The notes under the pieces: generated by a model
What the model was told of the DNA's origin: nothing
What the model saw: only the letters and a program-made list of their open reading frames with translations
Databases searched by the model: none
Position numbers and translations under genes: made by a program
Assembly: GCF_001720165.1 (NCBI RefSeq)
Contig: NZ_MCRI01000016.1
Location: forward strand, 1-51,066
Origin: Methylophaga muralis
GTDB lineage: Bacteria; Pseudomonadota; Gammaproteobacteria; Nitrosococcales; Methylophagaceae
Direction: 5' to 3'
DNA: 51,066 bases
Part shown: positions 1-8,776 of the stretch, piece by piece
How positions within the stretch are numbered: the stretch's first letter is position 1
Layout of the letters: each line of letters begins with the position of its first letter

Positions 1-2
1 CT

Positions 3-62
3 TACAAAGCACTGTCTAGCTGGACTAACCTGGGTGGTATTCTGAGCGTATTTAGCCTGTAA
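3..62 (+). CDS. 3' end of an unidentified protein
   Basis: The third frame is open from the window edge to a TAA at 60-62. It encodes about 19 residues ending in WTNLGGILSVFSL. The tail is hydrophobic but too short to assign to a family. A rho-independent terminator follows about 50 bases later, which supports this being the true end of a gene and transcription unit. A chance open frame of this length is also possible. Confidence 0.4.
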   Translation, partial: YKALSSWTNLGGILSVFSL

Positions 63-113
63 GACTGCTAGAAAGTCTATAGTTAATAAATAGACAAGTA
101 AGTTAAATTAAGA

Positions 114-144
114 ACCCGGCATCATTGATGTCGGGTTTTTTTTT
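114..144 (+). terminator. Rho-independent terminator before the pqq operon
   Basis: A stem pairs ACCCGGCA with TGTCGGGT (one mismatch) around the loop TCATTGA and runs into nine T residues. It lies about 50 bases after the stop codon of the upstream partial gene and insulates the pqq operon from it. Confidence 0.85.
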
Positions 145-174
145 GCTGAAATTTAAACAAGTTCGTAGTAAAAA

Positions 175-217
175 TTTCAGGCTATTTTTCCTGATACCCA
201 TTCAGGAAAATCCTGAA
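175..217. promoter_or_regulatory. Nested palindrome upstream of pqqA
   Basis: The inner perfect stem pairs TTTTCCTGA (186-194) with TCAGGAAAA (202-210) around a 7-base loop. An outer arm, TTCAGG (176-181), pairs with CCTGAA (212-217). It sits about 110 bases upstream of pqqA inside a gene-free stretch (145-326). It could be an operator for a dimeric activator or a leader structure. I could not place a convincing sigma-70 promoter in this stretch, so an activator-dependent promoter is plausible but unproven. Confidence 0.45.
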
Positions 218-326
218 CTTCAAGAGGACAATTGCTGACGCTACTTATCCCACATCACCGTAATATGCTTGTACCGCGTGAATCGTTCAGGCGGCGTTAA
301 ATACAACTATTAGAGAGGAATTTATT

Positions 327-398
327 ATGTGGACTAAACCAGAATATTCAGACATGCGTTTCGGTTTTGAAGTAACCATGTATATCTGCAATCGTTAA
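327..398 (+). CDS. pqqA: PqqA, precursor peptide of PQQ
   Basis: This 23-residue peptide ([23 protein letters not shown]) is the ribosomally made precursor of pyrroloquinoline quinone. In the family, the conserved Glu and Tyr are cross-linked by the radical SAM enzyme PqqE and then excised to form the cofactor backbone. Here they are E15 and Y19 in the signature E-V-T-M-Y. The length is normal for PqqA. A strong ribosome binding site (AGAGAGGA, 311-319) precedes the ATG. It is the first gene of pqqABCDE, and a perfect hairpin between it and pqqB probably lets the peptide be made in excess over the enzymes. Confidence 0.97.
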   Translation: MWTKPEYSDMRFGFEVTMYICNR

Positions 399-417
399 GA
401 TTTAACGAGCAAATATG

Positions 418-441
418 TGTCCGGGGTGAATGCCCCGGACA
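418..441 (+). promoter_or_regulatory. Stem-loop between pqqA and pqqB
   Basis: A perfect 9-bp GC-rich stem pairs TGTCCGGGG (418-426) with CCCCGGACA (433-441) around a 6-base loop. There is no T-run after it, so it is more likely a partial terminator or RNA-stabilising structure. Structures at this position are a common feature of pqq operons, where pqqA mRNA exceeds that of the downstream genes. Confidence 0.7.
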
Positions 442-537
442 TCTTCAACCGACCAGCAAATCAGACCGCTTTACGTTACGATGACGATCCATAATAAATC
501 AGTGTGATTTGCTGAATAGTCGACAGGAAAGAGAAAT

Positions 538-1451
538 ATGCACATACATGTCATGGGGTCAGGCGCCGGCGGAGGTTTTCCACAATGGAATTGCAACTGC
601 AACAACTGCAAAGGTGTGCGTGAAGGAACAGTAAAAGCGAGCCCTCGGACACAATCGTCAATTGCCATCAGCTCTGATGGTGTGGATTGGATTTTGTTTA
701 ACGCTTCACCTGATATCAAAAAACAAATGGATGATTTTCCGGCATTACAACCCGCCAGAGAAGTTCGTGATACCGCCATCAAAGCAATTCTGATTACTGA
801 TGCACAAATTGATCATGTGACAGGTCTGCTGACACTGCGTGAACATAACAAGCCTTGGGATATCTACTGTACTGAAGCGGTACATGGTGATCTGACCACT
901 GGCTTTCCGGTATTTAATATTCTTGGTCATTTTCGTGGTATCAACTGGCACGAAATCAAAACCGATTTGAAGTCATTTACTATCCCGGCAGCACCAGGCT
1001 GATATTTACCGCCGTGCCACTAAAGAGTGAAGCGCCACCCTATTCACCTCATCGTCACAATACCGTGCCGGGCGACAACGTCGGCATTCGTGTTGAAGAT
1101 ACCCGCACTGGTAAAAATGTGTTTTATGCGCCGGGTCTTGGAGTAGTTGAAGATCACGTACTTGAATTTATGCGTAATGCTGATGTGGTTTTAGTAGATG
1201 GCACGGTTTGGACTGATGATGAGATGTCAAAAGAAGGCATTAGTGATAAACGTGCCCAGGAAATGGGCCATATCAACCAGTCAGAAGAGGGCGGTACGAT
1301 CAGTTTCTTAAATTCGATGGAACGTCCACGCAAGATTTTGATTCATATTAATAATACCAATCCGATCCTCAATGAAGAATCGGCAGAACGTCAGGTGCTG
1401 AACAACGCAGGAATTGAGTTGGCATATGACGGCATGGATATTGAGCTATAA
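538..1451 (+). CDS. pqqB: PqqB, metallo-beta-lactamase-fold protein, with an apparent one-base frameshift
   Basis: PqqB belongs to the metallo-beta-lactamase superfamily and acts in PQQ biosynthesis, where it is proposed to hydroxylate the cross-linked Glu-Tyr intermediate. The N-terminal part starts [19 protein letters not shown] and carries the CNCNNC cysteine cluster and the motif [12 protein letters not shown]. The reading frame stops at TGA 1000-1002. The next frame continues the family sequence without loss ([13 protein letters not shown] onward) to TAA 1451. Restoring one base near 998-999 (GGC-TG to GGC-CTG or similar) gives one normal-length protein of about 304 residues. pqqB lies between intact pqqA and pqqCDE, so a sequencing error is more likely than true loss, but the raw reads must decide. 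Confidence 0.88.
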
Positions 1452-1471
1452 CAATCGGGAAAGGGCAAACG

Positions 1472-2200
1472 ATGGCTGACAACACACCATGGTCAAGAGA
1501 AGAATTTGAACAGAAGCTGCGTGATAAAGAGCAGTTCTATCACATCAATCATCCGTTTCATAAACTGATGCATACGGGCAAGCTGAACCAGAAACAGGTT
1601 CAGGGCTGGGTAGCAAATCGCTTTTATTATCAAACCGCGATTCCTATTAAAGATGCGGCAATTATGGCCAACTGTGAAGATGCCGAAGTACGTAAACATT
1701 GGGTACAACGCATTTTGGACCACGATGGTTTTGAAGGTCAGGAAGGTGGGATTGAAGCCTGGTTACAACTAGGTGAAGCGGTGGGTTTACCCCGCCAAGA
1801 ACTGACTTCTTATGAACATGTTTTACCAGGTGTACGTTTTGCAATTGATGCGTATGTTAATTTTGCCCGCCGTGCGCCATGGCAGGAAGCGGCCGGTTCC
1901 TCTTTGACTGAGCTGTTTGCTCCGAAGATTCATCAGGCACGTCTGGATAACTGGCCTGAACTGTATCCATGGATTGATGAAAGTGGCTATCGTTATTTCC
2001 GTAAACGCCTAAGCGAAGCCCGCCGGGATGTGGAGCACGGACTACAAATAACGCTGGATTATTGTGATACGCGTGAGAAGCAGCAGCGAGCATTGGATTT
2101 GCTGCAATTCAAGCTGGATATCTTATGGACCATGTTGGATGCAATGTGGATGGCGTATATTGAAGATCGCCCACCTTATTGTATGGATGTTGAAAAATGA
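1472..2200 (+). CDS. pqqC: PqqC, pyrroloquinoline-quinone synthase
   Basis: PqqC is the cofactor-less oxidase that performs the last step of PQQ synthesis, ring closure and eight-electron oxidation of AHQQ. The 242-residue product has the expected all-helical, His-rich sequence, including [14 protein letters not shown] near residue 22 and [16 protein letters not shown] near residue 48. The ATG is preceded by GGAAAGGG. The start lies 20 bases after pqqB, and the end overlaps pqqD by four bases (ATGA), showing translational coupling. Confidence 0.97.
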   Translation: MADNTPWSREEFEQKLRDKEQFYHINHPFHKLMHTGKLNQKQVQGWVANRFYYQTAIPIKDAAIMANCEDAEVRKHWVQRILDHDGFEGQEGGIEAWLQLGEAVGLPRQELTSYEHVLPGVRFAIDAYVNFARRAPWQEAAGSSLTELFAPKIHQARLDNWPELYPWIDESGYRYFRKRLSEARRDVEHGLQITLDYCDTREKQQRALDLLQFKLDILWTMLDAMWMAYIEDRPPYCMDVEK

Positions 2201-2481
2201 CCAAGCGGGTATTTAACGCAGATAGTGTGCCGGTTTTGGCATTAGGTTACCGCTTTCAATGGGAGCCAATGCAGGATTGTTACGTATTGCTCTATCCCGA
2301 AGGCATGGTCAAATTAAACCCGGCCGCCGGTGAAATATTGAAGCGTATCAGCGAGAAAAAACAGACCGTCAGCGAGTTAATTGCTGAACTTAAAGTCGCC
2401 TTTGATGGCGCAGATTTAGACGATGACGTCTATCAGTTTTTGGAGGAAGCACATGGCAACGACTGGATCAGAGCAGAATAA
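2197..2481 (+). CDS. pqqD: PqqD, peptide chaperone for PqqA
   Basis: PqqD is a small RiPP-recognition-element protein that binds PqqA and presents it to PqqE. The 94-residue product has the usual length and the family core [20 protein letters not shown] (residues about 29-48). It overlaps pqqC by four bases. Its last 29 bases overlap the start of pqqE, so the three genes are tightly coupled, in keeping with their physical interaction. Confidence 0.95.
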   Translation: MTKRVFNADSVPVLALGYRFQWEPMQDCYVLLYPEGMVKLNPAAGEILKRISEKKQTVSELIAELKVAFDGADLDDDVYQFLEEAHGNDWIRAE

Positions 2482-3646
2482 AGCACCCGGCAGCACCGGT
2501 GGTGCTCTGGGGATGAATGTACGTGATGCTATCCGACAGCCATTATGGCTCTTGGCTGAGCTGACTTATGCTTGTCCGTTACAATGTCCATATTGTTCAA
2601 ACCCGATGGATTTCGCCAAAATCAAAAGCGAATTGACCACCGAGGAATGGATTGATGTATTCAAACAAGCCCGGGCAATGGGAGCGACACAACTTGGTTT
2701 ATCGGGCGGTGAGCCTCTAGCCCGCCCGGATATAATTGAATTAATTCGTGCTGCACGTGATTTGGGCTTTTATACCAATTTGATTACTTCTGGTATTGGT
2801 TTGGATTCAAGTAAAGCTATCGCATTTAAAGAAGCCGGACTGGATCATATCCAGGTTAGTTTCCAGGCAAGTTCAGAGGATTTGAATAATCTGATTGCCG
2901 GTACCGATGCATTTCAACATAAAATTGAAATGGCCAAAGCGGTTAAAGCTGCGGGTTATCCGATGGTATTGTGTTTTGTTACCCATCGGCAGAACATCGA
3001 TAAAATCGACGAAATCCTGGATCTGGCAATCAATTTGGATGCGGATTATGTCGAGCTGGCGACCACTCAATATTACGGCTGGGCTATGCACAACCGTGAT
3101 CAATTATTGCCTTTGAAAGAACAGCTGGTTCGTGCTGAGCGCATCGCGCATGAATATCAGGAACAGCAAAAAGGCAATATGAAGATCTATTACGTTGTGC
3201 CTGATTATTATGAAGATCGTCCTAAAGCGTGTATGAATGGCTGGGGCAATGTGTTCCTGACAGTCACTCCGGATGGCACGGCTTTACCATGCCATGCTGC
3301 ACGTGAGTTACCTGGCATGACCTTGCCGAATGTCCGTGATACCAGCGTGAAAGAAATCTGGGAAGATTCCAACGACTTTAATCGTTTCCGTGGTTTTGAT
3401 TGGATGAAAGAGCCATGCCGCAGCTGTGATGAAAAAGTAAAAGACTTTGGTGGCTGTCGTTGTCAGGCTTATATGTTGACTGGCGACCCAGCAGCAGCTG
3501 ATCCGGTTTGTAGTAAATCTCCTAATCGACATGTTGTTGACGAAGCAATTGAACGTGGGCGTCGGGAGTCTGAAAAACCAATCGAAGTCGCCAAGCCATT
3601 GGTATTCCGTAACCCGAAAAACTCGAAACAAATCAGTGGATTCTGA
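2453..3646 (+). CDS. pqqE: PqqE, radical SAM enzyme cross-linking PqqA
   Basis: PqqE forms the C-C bond between Glu and Tyr of PqqA, the first committed step of PQQ synthesis. The radical SAM cluster motif CPLQCPYC follows the family block [16 protein letters not shown] domain with auxiliary cluster cysteines lies near the C terminus (CHAAREL, then [19 protein letters not shown] and a final Cys). I chose ATG 2453 because a strong GGAGGAA lies just upstream. An in-frame start at 2423 would only add residues read from pqqD. The product is about 397 residues. The stop lies three bases before a palindromic element. Confidence 0.96.
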   Translation: MATTGSEQNKAPGSTGGALGMNVRDAIRQPLWLLAELTYACPLQCPYCSNPMDFAKIKSELTTEEWIDVFKQARAMGATQLGLSGGEPLARPDIIELIRAARDLGFYTNLITSGIGLDSSKAIAFKEAGLDHIQVSFQASSEDLNNLIAGTDAFQHKIEMAKAVKAAGYPMVLCFVTHRQNIDKIDEILDLAINLDADYVELATTQYYGWAMHNRDQLLPLKEQLVRAERIAHEYQEQQKGNMKIYYVVPDYYEDRPKACMNGWGNVFLTVTPDGTALPCHAARELPGMTLPNVRDTSVKEIWEDSNDFNRFRGFDWMKEPCRSCDEKVKDFGGCRCQAYMLTGDPAAADPVCSKSPNRHVVDEAIERGRRESEKPIEVAKPLVFRNPKNSKQISGF

Positions 3647-3649
3647 GTG

Positions 3650-3978
3650 AGGGTCTGTTGATCTTTCATAGCCACCACTGCTGGAGGCACATTTTGTCCA
3701 ACAAGGCGGTAATGATGCGGTGTAGTCGTTCTACATAAATCATTTCCAACGCAGTGGAGCGGAATGTGCCCCCAGCCCTCCGGGTTGTGATTGAAAAAAC
3801 ACCACACGGTGTTGCTCGTCATTCATTTAGAATAACTACAAAAACGTCTGGAACGTTTTTGAGCGTAAGCCCTAAAGGGTGAGATACATGGATGTATCTC
3901 ACAAACTACATTCCTCGCGCCTTGTGTGGCGTTTTTTCAATTCACAACAGAGGCCGCTATGAAAGATCAACAGACCCT
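3650..3978. mobile_element. MITE-like palindromic element with 23-bp terminal inverted repeats
   Basis: Positions 3650-3672 are an exact reverse complement of 3956-3978. Inside lie further inverted repeats: 3680-3693 with 3763-3776 (one mismatch), 3784-3807 with 3924-3948 (one mismatch, one indel), a hairpin at 3839-3861 (9-bp stem) and a perfect 11-bp hairpin at 3879-3902. No transposase is encoded, and I see no clear target-site duplication. The architecture fits a miniature inverted-repeat element or a highly structured repeat. The right terminal repeat contains the ATG and first codons assigned to the next gene. It fills the whole gap between pqqE and the ABC transporter. Confidence 0.7.
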
Positions 3979-4896
3979 AACAATTAAGACCAGCGGCCTG
4001 ACCAAACAATATGGTCAGGCGTTGTCGTTAATGGGCTGGATCTTCAGGTCAAAGCGGGTCAATGTTATGGACTGTTAGGTCCTAATGGTGCTGGTAAAAG
4101 CACTACTATTCATATGCTCACCACCATGACTTCGCCTTCAGCAGGTGAAGCCTGGATTGCTAACCGATCCATATCGGCTGATCCGGTGGCGATTCGACGT
4201 TCGGTTGGCTTGGTGTTTCAGGATTCAGCTTTAGATCGCACTATGACGGTGGATGAAAATCTGCAGTTTGCCGCCGCGCTGTATGGCATGTCTAAAAAAC
4301 AGGCTAATGAGCGTATTGAAGAGTTATTAGCCGTATTTAATCTCGGTGCTCGACGTGATGCCAAATTGCTGGCGCTTTCTGGTGGTCAGCGTCGTGCTGT
4401 GGATATTGCCCGTGGTGTATTACATCAGCCGCAAGTGTTATTTCTCGATGAGCCTACAATTGGGTTGGATTTACCAAACCGGCGATCTATCTGGCGTTTT
4501 GTCGAACAGTTGCGTCGTGAGCATGGCATGACAGTATTTTTAACCACCCATTATCTTGAAGAGGCAGTCGCTTGTGACCATGTTGATTTCATTCAGCGTG
4601 GTGTGTTGCAAAAAGGTGGAAAGCCCACTGACTTGATGCGACAACTTGCTGCCTATGTATTGGAAATTGAATGTGTGGATGTTGAACACGTGGTTTCGCG
4701 TCTAACCCCGCAGTTTGGTCAACCGATTATCGAAGATGAACAATTAAGCTTTTTGATTAAAAATGCCGAAACCGATCTGCATTCTCTGCAACAAGCGTTG
4801 GGCAATAGCATTAATGCTATGCGCTGGCGCAAACCGAATCTTAATGATGTGTATCTATGGAAAGTCTGTCCACCAGATCAGGAGCAGGCAGCATGA
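3959..4896 (+). CDS. ABC transporter ATP-binding protein, with an apparent one-base frameshift
   Basis: This is the ATPase subunit of an ABC-2 type exporter. Walker A GPNGAGKST, signature LSGGQRRAVDIARG, Walker B VLFLDEPTIGLD and the H-loop TTHYLEEA are all present. The N-terminal piece from ATG 3959 ([21 protein letters not shown]) hits a stop at about 4078. The neighbouring frame supplies the missing stretch VVNGLDLQVKAGQCYGLLG, so one base appears to be lost near 4021. With it restored the protein has about 312 residues, normal for the DrrA/NodI-like group. The first codons come from the end of the palindromic element, so the native start may have been altered. Position after pqq recalls the ABC transporters associated with PQQ-dependent alcohol oxidation, but the substrate is unknown. 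Confidence 0.85.
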
Positions 4897-5678
4897 GCTG
4901 GTTACCGGTTAAAGCGGTTGTAGGGCGTGAGCTGACAAAATTATTCCGTCAAAAGGCCCGTTTATTCAGTTCAATGGTAAGACCCATGATTTGGTTATTA
5001 GTCATTGGATCGGGTGTCGGTAGTATGCTTAGTGGAGAACAGCAGGAAGGTTATCTGCAATTTTTGGTGCCCGGTGTGTTGGCAATGACTTTGTTATTTG
5101 CTGCGTTGTTATCGGCTTTAACACTAGTCTACGACAAAGAATTCGGTGTTATGCGAATGATGATGATCGCACCAGTGGCGCATTACTGGATTGTTTTATC
5201 CAAGCTGATTGCCGCCACAATTACCGCTATGGTGCAGGCATTATTGCTATTGGTGATATTACTGTTGATTGGTTTGATTGATATCAAGATAGCATTGTTG
5301 TTGATACCACCCGCGTTATTAACAGCGGTGGCATGCGCGTCGATGGGTGGTTTGATTGCAGTATTTTCCAAAACATTGGATAACTTTGCAGTAATCATGA
5401 ATTTCTTTATTTTTCCGGTGTTTTTCCTTAGTGGTGCGTTATATCCGGTGAGCCAATTACCGGATATTTTGCGGTATGTAGTGCTGATTAATCCATTCAG
5501 TTATGGTGTGGATCTTCTGAAACATGCCGTTCCTGCTGCTCAGTCGGATTTTTCTATTTGGACAGATATTGCGGTGCTTATAATCTTTTCTGCAGTCGCA
5601 ATTGGGATCGCCTGCTGGCGTTTTTCTCGAGAATCGGTTCATGAGCCGTTGTTTCATCGTGCGACTAAGCGTGGTTAA
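4893..5678 (+). CDS. ABC-2 type transporter permease
   Basis: The 261-residue membrane protein has about six hydrophobic segments and the ABC-2 layout (cytoplasmic start, then IWLLVIGSGVGSML and a series of helices). It resembles the DrrB/NodJ permeases and probably exports a small molecule with the preceding ATPase. ATG 4893 overlaps the ATPase stop (ATGA) and has GGAGCAGG upstream. The upstream in-frame start at 4857 only reads through the ATPase gene. If the ATPase frameshift is real, this subunit would be left without its partner. Confidence 0.88.
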   Translation: MSWLPVKAVVGRELTKLFRQKARLFSSMVRPMIWLLVIGSGVGSMLSGEQQEGYLQFLVPGVLAMTLLFAALLSALTLVYDKEFGVMRMMMIAPVAHYWIVLSKLIAATITAMVQALLLLVILLLIGLIDIKIALLLIPPALLTAVACASMGGLIAVFSKTLDNFAVIMNFFIFPVFFLSGALYPVSQLPDILRYVVLINPFSYGVDLLKHAVPAAQSDFSIWTDIAVLIIFSAVAIGIACWRFSRESVHEPLFHRATKRG

Positions 5679-5809
5679 GTAAAACAAATTTGGTGTTTGA
5701 CTGCTAGAAAATCCACGCTCAGTCTCAACAGATCACTCACTAGTAATTTACTCTGCAACCAATCAAAGTCGCTCAGCTATTTCTACTTGAATTAGCAATA
5801 CAGCTGCGG

Positions 5810-5838
5810 TTGCGCAGCCCATGGAAAGGCCCTATCCT
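5810..5838 (+). promoter_or_regulatory. Candidate sigma-70 promoter of the PCMT-like/rhodanese/tolC operon
   Basis: A TTGCGC (5810-5815) and a TATCCT (5833-5838) are separated by 17 bases, 40 bases before the preferred ATG of the methyltransferase. The rest of the gap from 5679 holds nothing else I can recognise. The call rests on consensus match and position only. Confidence 0.4.
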
Positions 5839-5877
5839 AGCCAATTTAAAGCAGCAAGTAACGCTCAGGAATTACCA

Positions 5878-6537
5878 ATGACATCCACCATGAATCCAGC
5901 TCATGCGAATATGGTCTGGCAGCAGGTACGGCCCAATGAAGTTTCCAATCCACAAGTTCTGGAGGCTTTACAACAGATTGATCGTGCACAGTTTGTCTCG
6001 GATGACTACAAAGAACTGGCTTATTCAGATACTCGATTGCCGATAGGCTGTGGGCAGTTTATGTGGACACCACTGGAAGAAGGGCGGATTTTGCAGTTCC
6101 TGCAATTGAAACCCACTGACTCGGTCCTGGAGATTGGCACGGGCAGTGGTTTTTTCACCGCATTGATCGCACAACTGTCTTCAAACGTCATTAGTATTGA
6201 GTATTTTGATGAACTGTCTAAATTAGCCAGCTCAAGACTGGAATCGGCTGGTATAAATAATGTGACTTTACATTGTGGCGATGCCAGTCATCGCTGGAAT
6301 CTGGCCGATCGAATTGATGTCATTGTAGTGACGGCGAGCTGTCAGCAGGTGCCGGAAGATTATCTTCATGCACTCAAAGTTGATGGTCATTTAGTTGCAA
6401 TCACTGGGCAGCCACCGGCGATGCAAGTGCAGCGCATAACCCGTTCCGGCGAATGGCAATGGCAAACCGAAAATTTATTTGAAACTGTCGTTGCACCCCT
6501 GGTGCACGCTGAAACAAAAACTGAATTCACTTTTTAA
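5878..6537 (+). CDS. PCMT-family methyltransferase, divergent paralogue
   Basis: The SAM-binding motif [17 protein letters not shown] (residues about 85-101) and overall layout place it in the protein-L-isoaspartate O-methyltransferase family. The canonical pcm is also present at 43850. Around residues 54-68 this copy reads LPIGCGQFMWTPLEE where canonical Pcm has [15 protein letters not shown], so the Ser-Gln-Pro stretch near the substrate site is lost. Isoaspartyl repair activity is therefore doubtful. A PCMT-like gene before rhodanese and tolC genes is a recurring gammaproteobacterial arrangement. I chose ATG 5878 because the region between 5821 and 5877 does not look like PCMT. The true substrate is unknown. 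Confidence 0.85.
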   Translation: MTSTMNPAHANMVWQQVRPNEVSNPQVLEALQQIDRAQFVSDDYKELAYSDTRLPIGCGQFMWTPLEEGRILQFLQLKPTDSVLEIGTGSGFFTALIAQLSSNVISIEYFDELSKLASSRLESAGINNVTLHCGDASHRWNLADRIDVIVVTASCQQVPEDYLHALKVDGHLVAITGQPPAMQVQRITRSGEWQWQTENLFETVVAPLVHAETKTEFTF

Positions 6538-6552
6538 CGTAGAGAACGTGTT

Positions 6553-6879
6553 ATGAAACAAATGTCAGCAACTCAATTAGATGAATTTTTGCAGGACCAC
6601 GGGCAGGAAGCCATTTTGATAGATGTGCGTGAAGCACACGAGCTTGCTAACGGCATGCTGGAAAATGCACAACATATCCCGATGAATAGTATTCCGGCCC
6701 ATGTGGATGAACTTGAAACGGTGAAAGACAGTCCGATAGTGTTGATTTGCCGTTCTGGTCAACGCAGCGCTCAAGTCGGCCAATATCTTGAACAATTAGG
6801 TTTTTCTGACGTAATTAATCTTGAAGGTGGTATGAACGCCTGGGCAGCGCAAATCGATACCAGCATGAACGTATATTAA
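6553..6879 (+). CDS. Single-domain rhodanese-like protein
   Basis: The 108-residue protein is one rhodanese domain. It has the entry motif ILIDVREAHELANG and the active-site loop CRSGQRS with the catalytic cysteine near residue 72, then the closing motif LEGGMNAWA. It probably transfers or carries sulfane sulfur in the cytoplasm. No signal peptide is seen. It lies 15 bases after the PCMT-like gene and 9 bases before tolC, so the three form one operon. Confidence 0.92.
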   Translation: MKQMSATQLDEFLQDHGQEAILIDVREAHELANGMLENAQHIPMNSIPAHVDELETVKDSPIVLICRSGQRSAQVGQYLEQLGFSDVINLEGGMNAWAAQIDTSMNVY

Positions 6880-6888
6880 GGATTGAGC

Positions 6889-8211
6889 ATGAAGTCGCTG
6901 TTTATCGTTAGTTTTTTTGCAGCTGTATTTTGTCGACCGGCATTGGCGGTTCAAGATCTGGTAGATATTTATTATCTATCTGTCCAAAGTGATCCGATCC
7001 TCATGGCGCAAGGCGCAGCACAACGAGCAACCGGCGAACTAGCTGATCAGGCCGATGCAGCATTTTTACCGCAGATTGATATTGTTGCTAACAATAGTCG
7101 GGTATGGAGTGACAGCTCATCTCAACGTTTTGGGGGCACCAGTGAATACAATGACCACGGTTACACTTTAAGTCTGGTACAACCGATTTACCGGCGTAAT
7201 AATTTTGTGCAATCCCGTCAGGCAGATATTGCCATTGAAGGTGCGGCTGCCAATTATCAATTTGCCGAACAGGAACTGATTGTTCGTGTTGCTGAACGGT
7301 ATTTTGCGGTATTGGGTGCAGAAGATGATCTGAGTTTTGCCCTGGCAGAGCTTGAAGCGATTGAAAAACAACTTGAACAGGCCGATCAACGATTTGAGGT
7401 TGGCTTGGCAACAATTACCGATGTCAGCGAAGCTCGTGCTGCTTATGATCTCGCCAACGCCGCCGTTATTGAAGCTGAAAATTTGGTGGCAAATAGCCGT
7501 GAAGCTTTGCGTGAAACGGCCGGTGTCTATCCTGGTAATCTGGCTGAACTCAGAGATGAAACACCGCTGGTTAAACCAGAACCTGAAAGTATTGATGAGT
7601 GGAGCGAGCAGGCCATCGTGATGAATCCGGTTTTGCTTGCTGCTGGCAGCAATGTCGGCCTTGCCAGAGAAAATATCGAGTTTGAACGTAGCGGGCATTA
7701 TCCGACATTGGATTTAGTCGCCCAGAAAGGTTACACCTCGCAAAGTGACAGCAACTTAAGCGGTAGCAATAAAACCCATCAGAAGATATTAGGTTTGCAG
7801 GTCAATATCCCGATTTATGCCGGTGGTGTGGTCAGCTCCAGAACCCGTGAAGCCAGTTTCCGGCTGGATGAAGCGATGCAAAATGAAGAAGAACAACGGC
7901 GAGCTATTTTACGGCAGACGCGTGCAGCTTATAACAGTGTGATGTCGGGTATCAGCAGGGTGAATGCGTTAAAACAAGCGGTATATTCCAACCAAAAAGC
8001 ATTGGAATCCACCGAAGCAGGTTTTGAAGTTGGTACTCGCACGACAGTGGATGTGTTGAATGCGCGCCGTGAATTATTCAGTGCATTACGTGATTATTCG
8101 CGTTCTCGTTATGATTATGTAGTGAATACATTAAGGTTGAAACAGGCGGCCGGTATTGTTAGTACCAATGATATTGAACAAATCAATCAGTGGTTGGAAC
8201 CTAGGGCTTAA
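6889..8211 (+). CDS. tolC: TolC-family outer membrane efflux protein
   Basis: TolC proteins form trimeric outer-membrane channels for type I secretion and drug efflux. The 440-residue product has a Sec signal peptide (KSLFIVSFFAAVFCRPALA) and two long alternating alpha/coiled and beta repeats typical of the family, with VADVLNARRELFSA-like text near the end (here TTVDVLNARRELFSALRDY). Length matches type I secretion TolC. ATG 6889 is six bases after AAGGA; the upstream TTG 6883 is less likely. No inner-membrane pump is encoded next to it. Confidence 0.92.
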   Translation: MKSLFIVSFFAAVFCRPALAVQDLVDIYYLSVQSDPILMAQGAAQRATGELADQADAAFLPQIDIVANNSRVWSDSSSQRFGGTSEYNDHGYTLSLVQPIYRRNNFVQSRQADIAIEGAAANYQFAEQELIVRVAERYFAVLGAEDDLSFALAELEAIEKQLEQADQRFEVGLATITDVSEARAAYDLANAAVIEAENLVANSREALRETAGVYPGNLAELRDETPLVKPEPESIDEWSEQAIVMNPVLLAAGSNVGLARENIEFERSGHYPTLDLVAQKGYTSQSDSNLSGSNKTHQKILGLQVNIPIYAGGVVSSRTREASFRLDEAMQNEEEQRRAILRQTRAAYNSVMSGISRVNALKQAVYSNQKALESTEAGFEVGTRTTVDVLNARRELFSALRDYSRSRYDYVVNTLRLKQAAGIVSTNDIEQINQWLEPRA

Positions 8212-8224
8212 GGAGTCTTATTGC

Positions 8225-8776
8225 ATGATGGCAAATTCCCAAGACAGCGTTTTAGTCGTAATCGATGTGCAACAGAAACTGGCTCAAGCCATGCCTGAAG
8301 GTGTGCATGAGCGCCTGACGAATCAGATTAAAATTCTGCTTACCGCCGCCAAGGTACTCAATGTTCCGGTTATTGTCACTGAGCAGTACCCCAAAGGGCT
8401 TGGACCCACGGAATCAGTGATTCAGAGCAACTTACCTATTGGTACAAAAACCATTGAGAAAACCTGTTTTTCCTGTATGCGCTCAGAGGATTTTCGCTAT
8501 CAACTTGCTGCGACCAGACGCAAACAAGTCATTCTGGTGGGAATGGAAACCCATATCTGTGTATTGCAAACTGCATTGGCTCTAAAAGCTGAGAATTACA
8601 GTGTTCATGTGGCCGAAGACGGTGTTTGTTCGCGCGCAAAATGTAACCAGTACAATGCTTTGCAACGTATGCGTCATGCTGGCGTGGTGATCAGTAATGT
8701 GGAATCAGTATTGTTTGAATGGCTCGGCGATGCCAGTCACGCAGAATTTAAAACGCTGGCTAAATTGATTGTTTAA
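8225..8776 (+). CDS. Isochorismatase-like cysteine hydrolase
   Basis: The 183-residue protein has the isochorismatase-like fold with the usual catalytic triad in sequence: Asp14 (VVIDVQQKL), Lys79 (IEKTCFSC) and Cys112 (GMETHICVLQ). It resembles the YcaC-like group, whose substrates are mostly unknown. ATG 8225 follows AAGGAG at 8210-8214 and lies 13 bases after tolC, so it probably belongs to the same operon. Its stop codon overlaps the stop of the convergent DUF1289 gene by two bases. Confidence 0.88.
   Translation: MMANSQDSVLVVIDVQQKLAQAMPEGVHERLTNQIKILLTAAKVLNVPVIVTEQYPKGLGPTESVIQSNLPIGTKTIEKTCFSCMRSEDFRYQLAATRRKQVILVGMETHICVLQTALALKAENYSVHVAEDGVCSRAKCNQYNALQRMRHAGVVISNVESVLFEWLGDASHAEFKTLAKLIV

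Noticed and set aside
1014-1451. Second half of pqqB as an independent gene from GTG 1014
   Set aside because: It lacks a ribosome binding site and continues the PqqB family sequence directly; a frameshift in one gene explains it better.
3640-3990. Target-site duplication flanking the palindromic element
   Set aside because: The bases outside the 23-bp repeats (GAGTG left, AACAA right) do not match.
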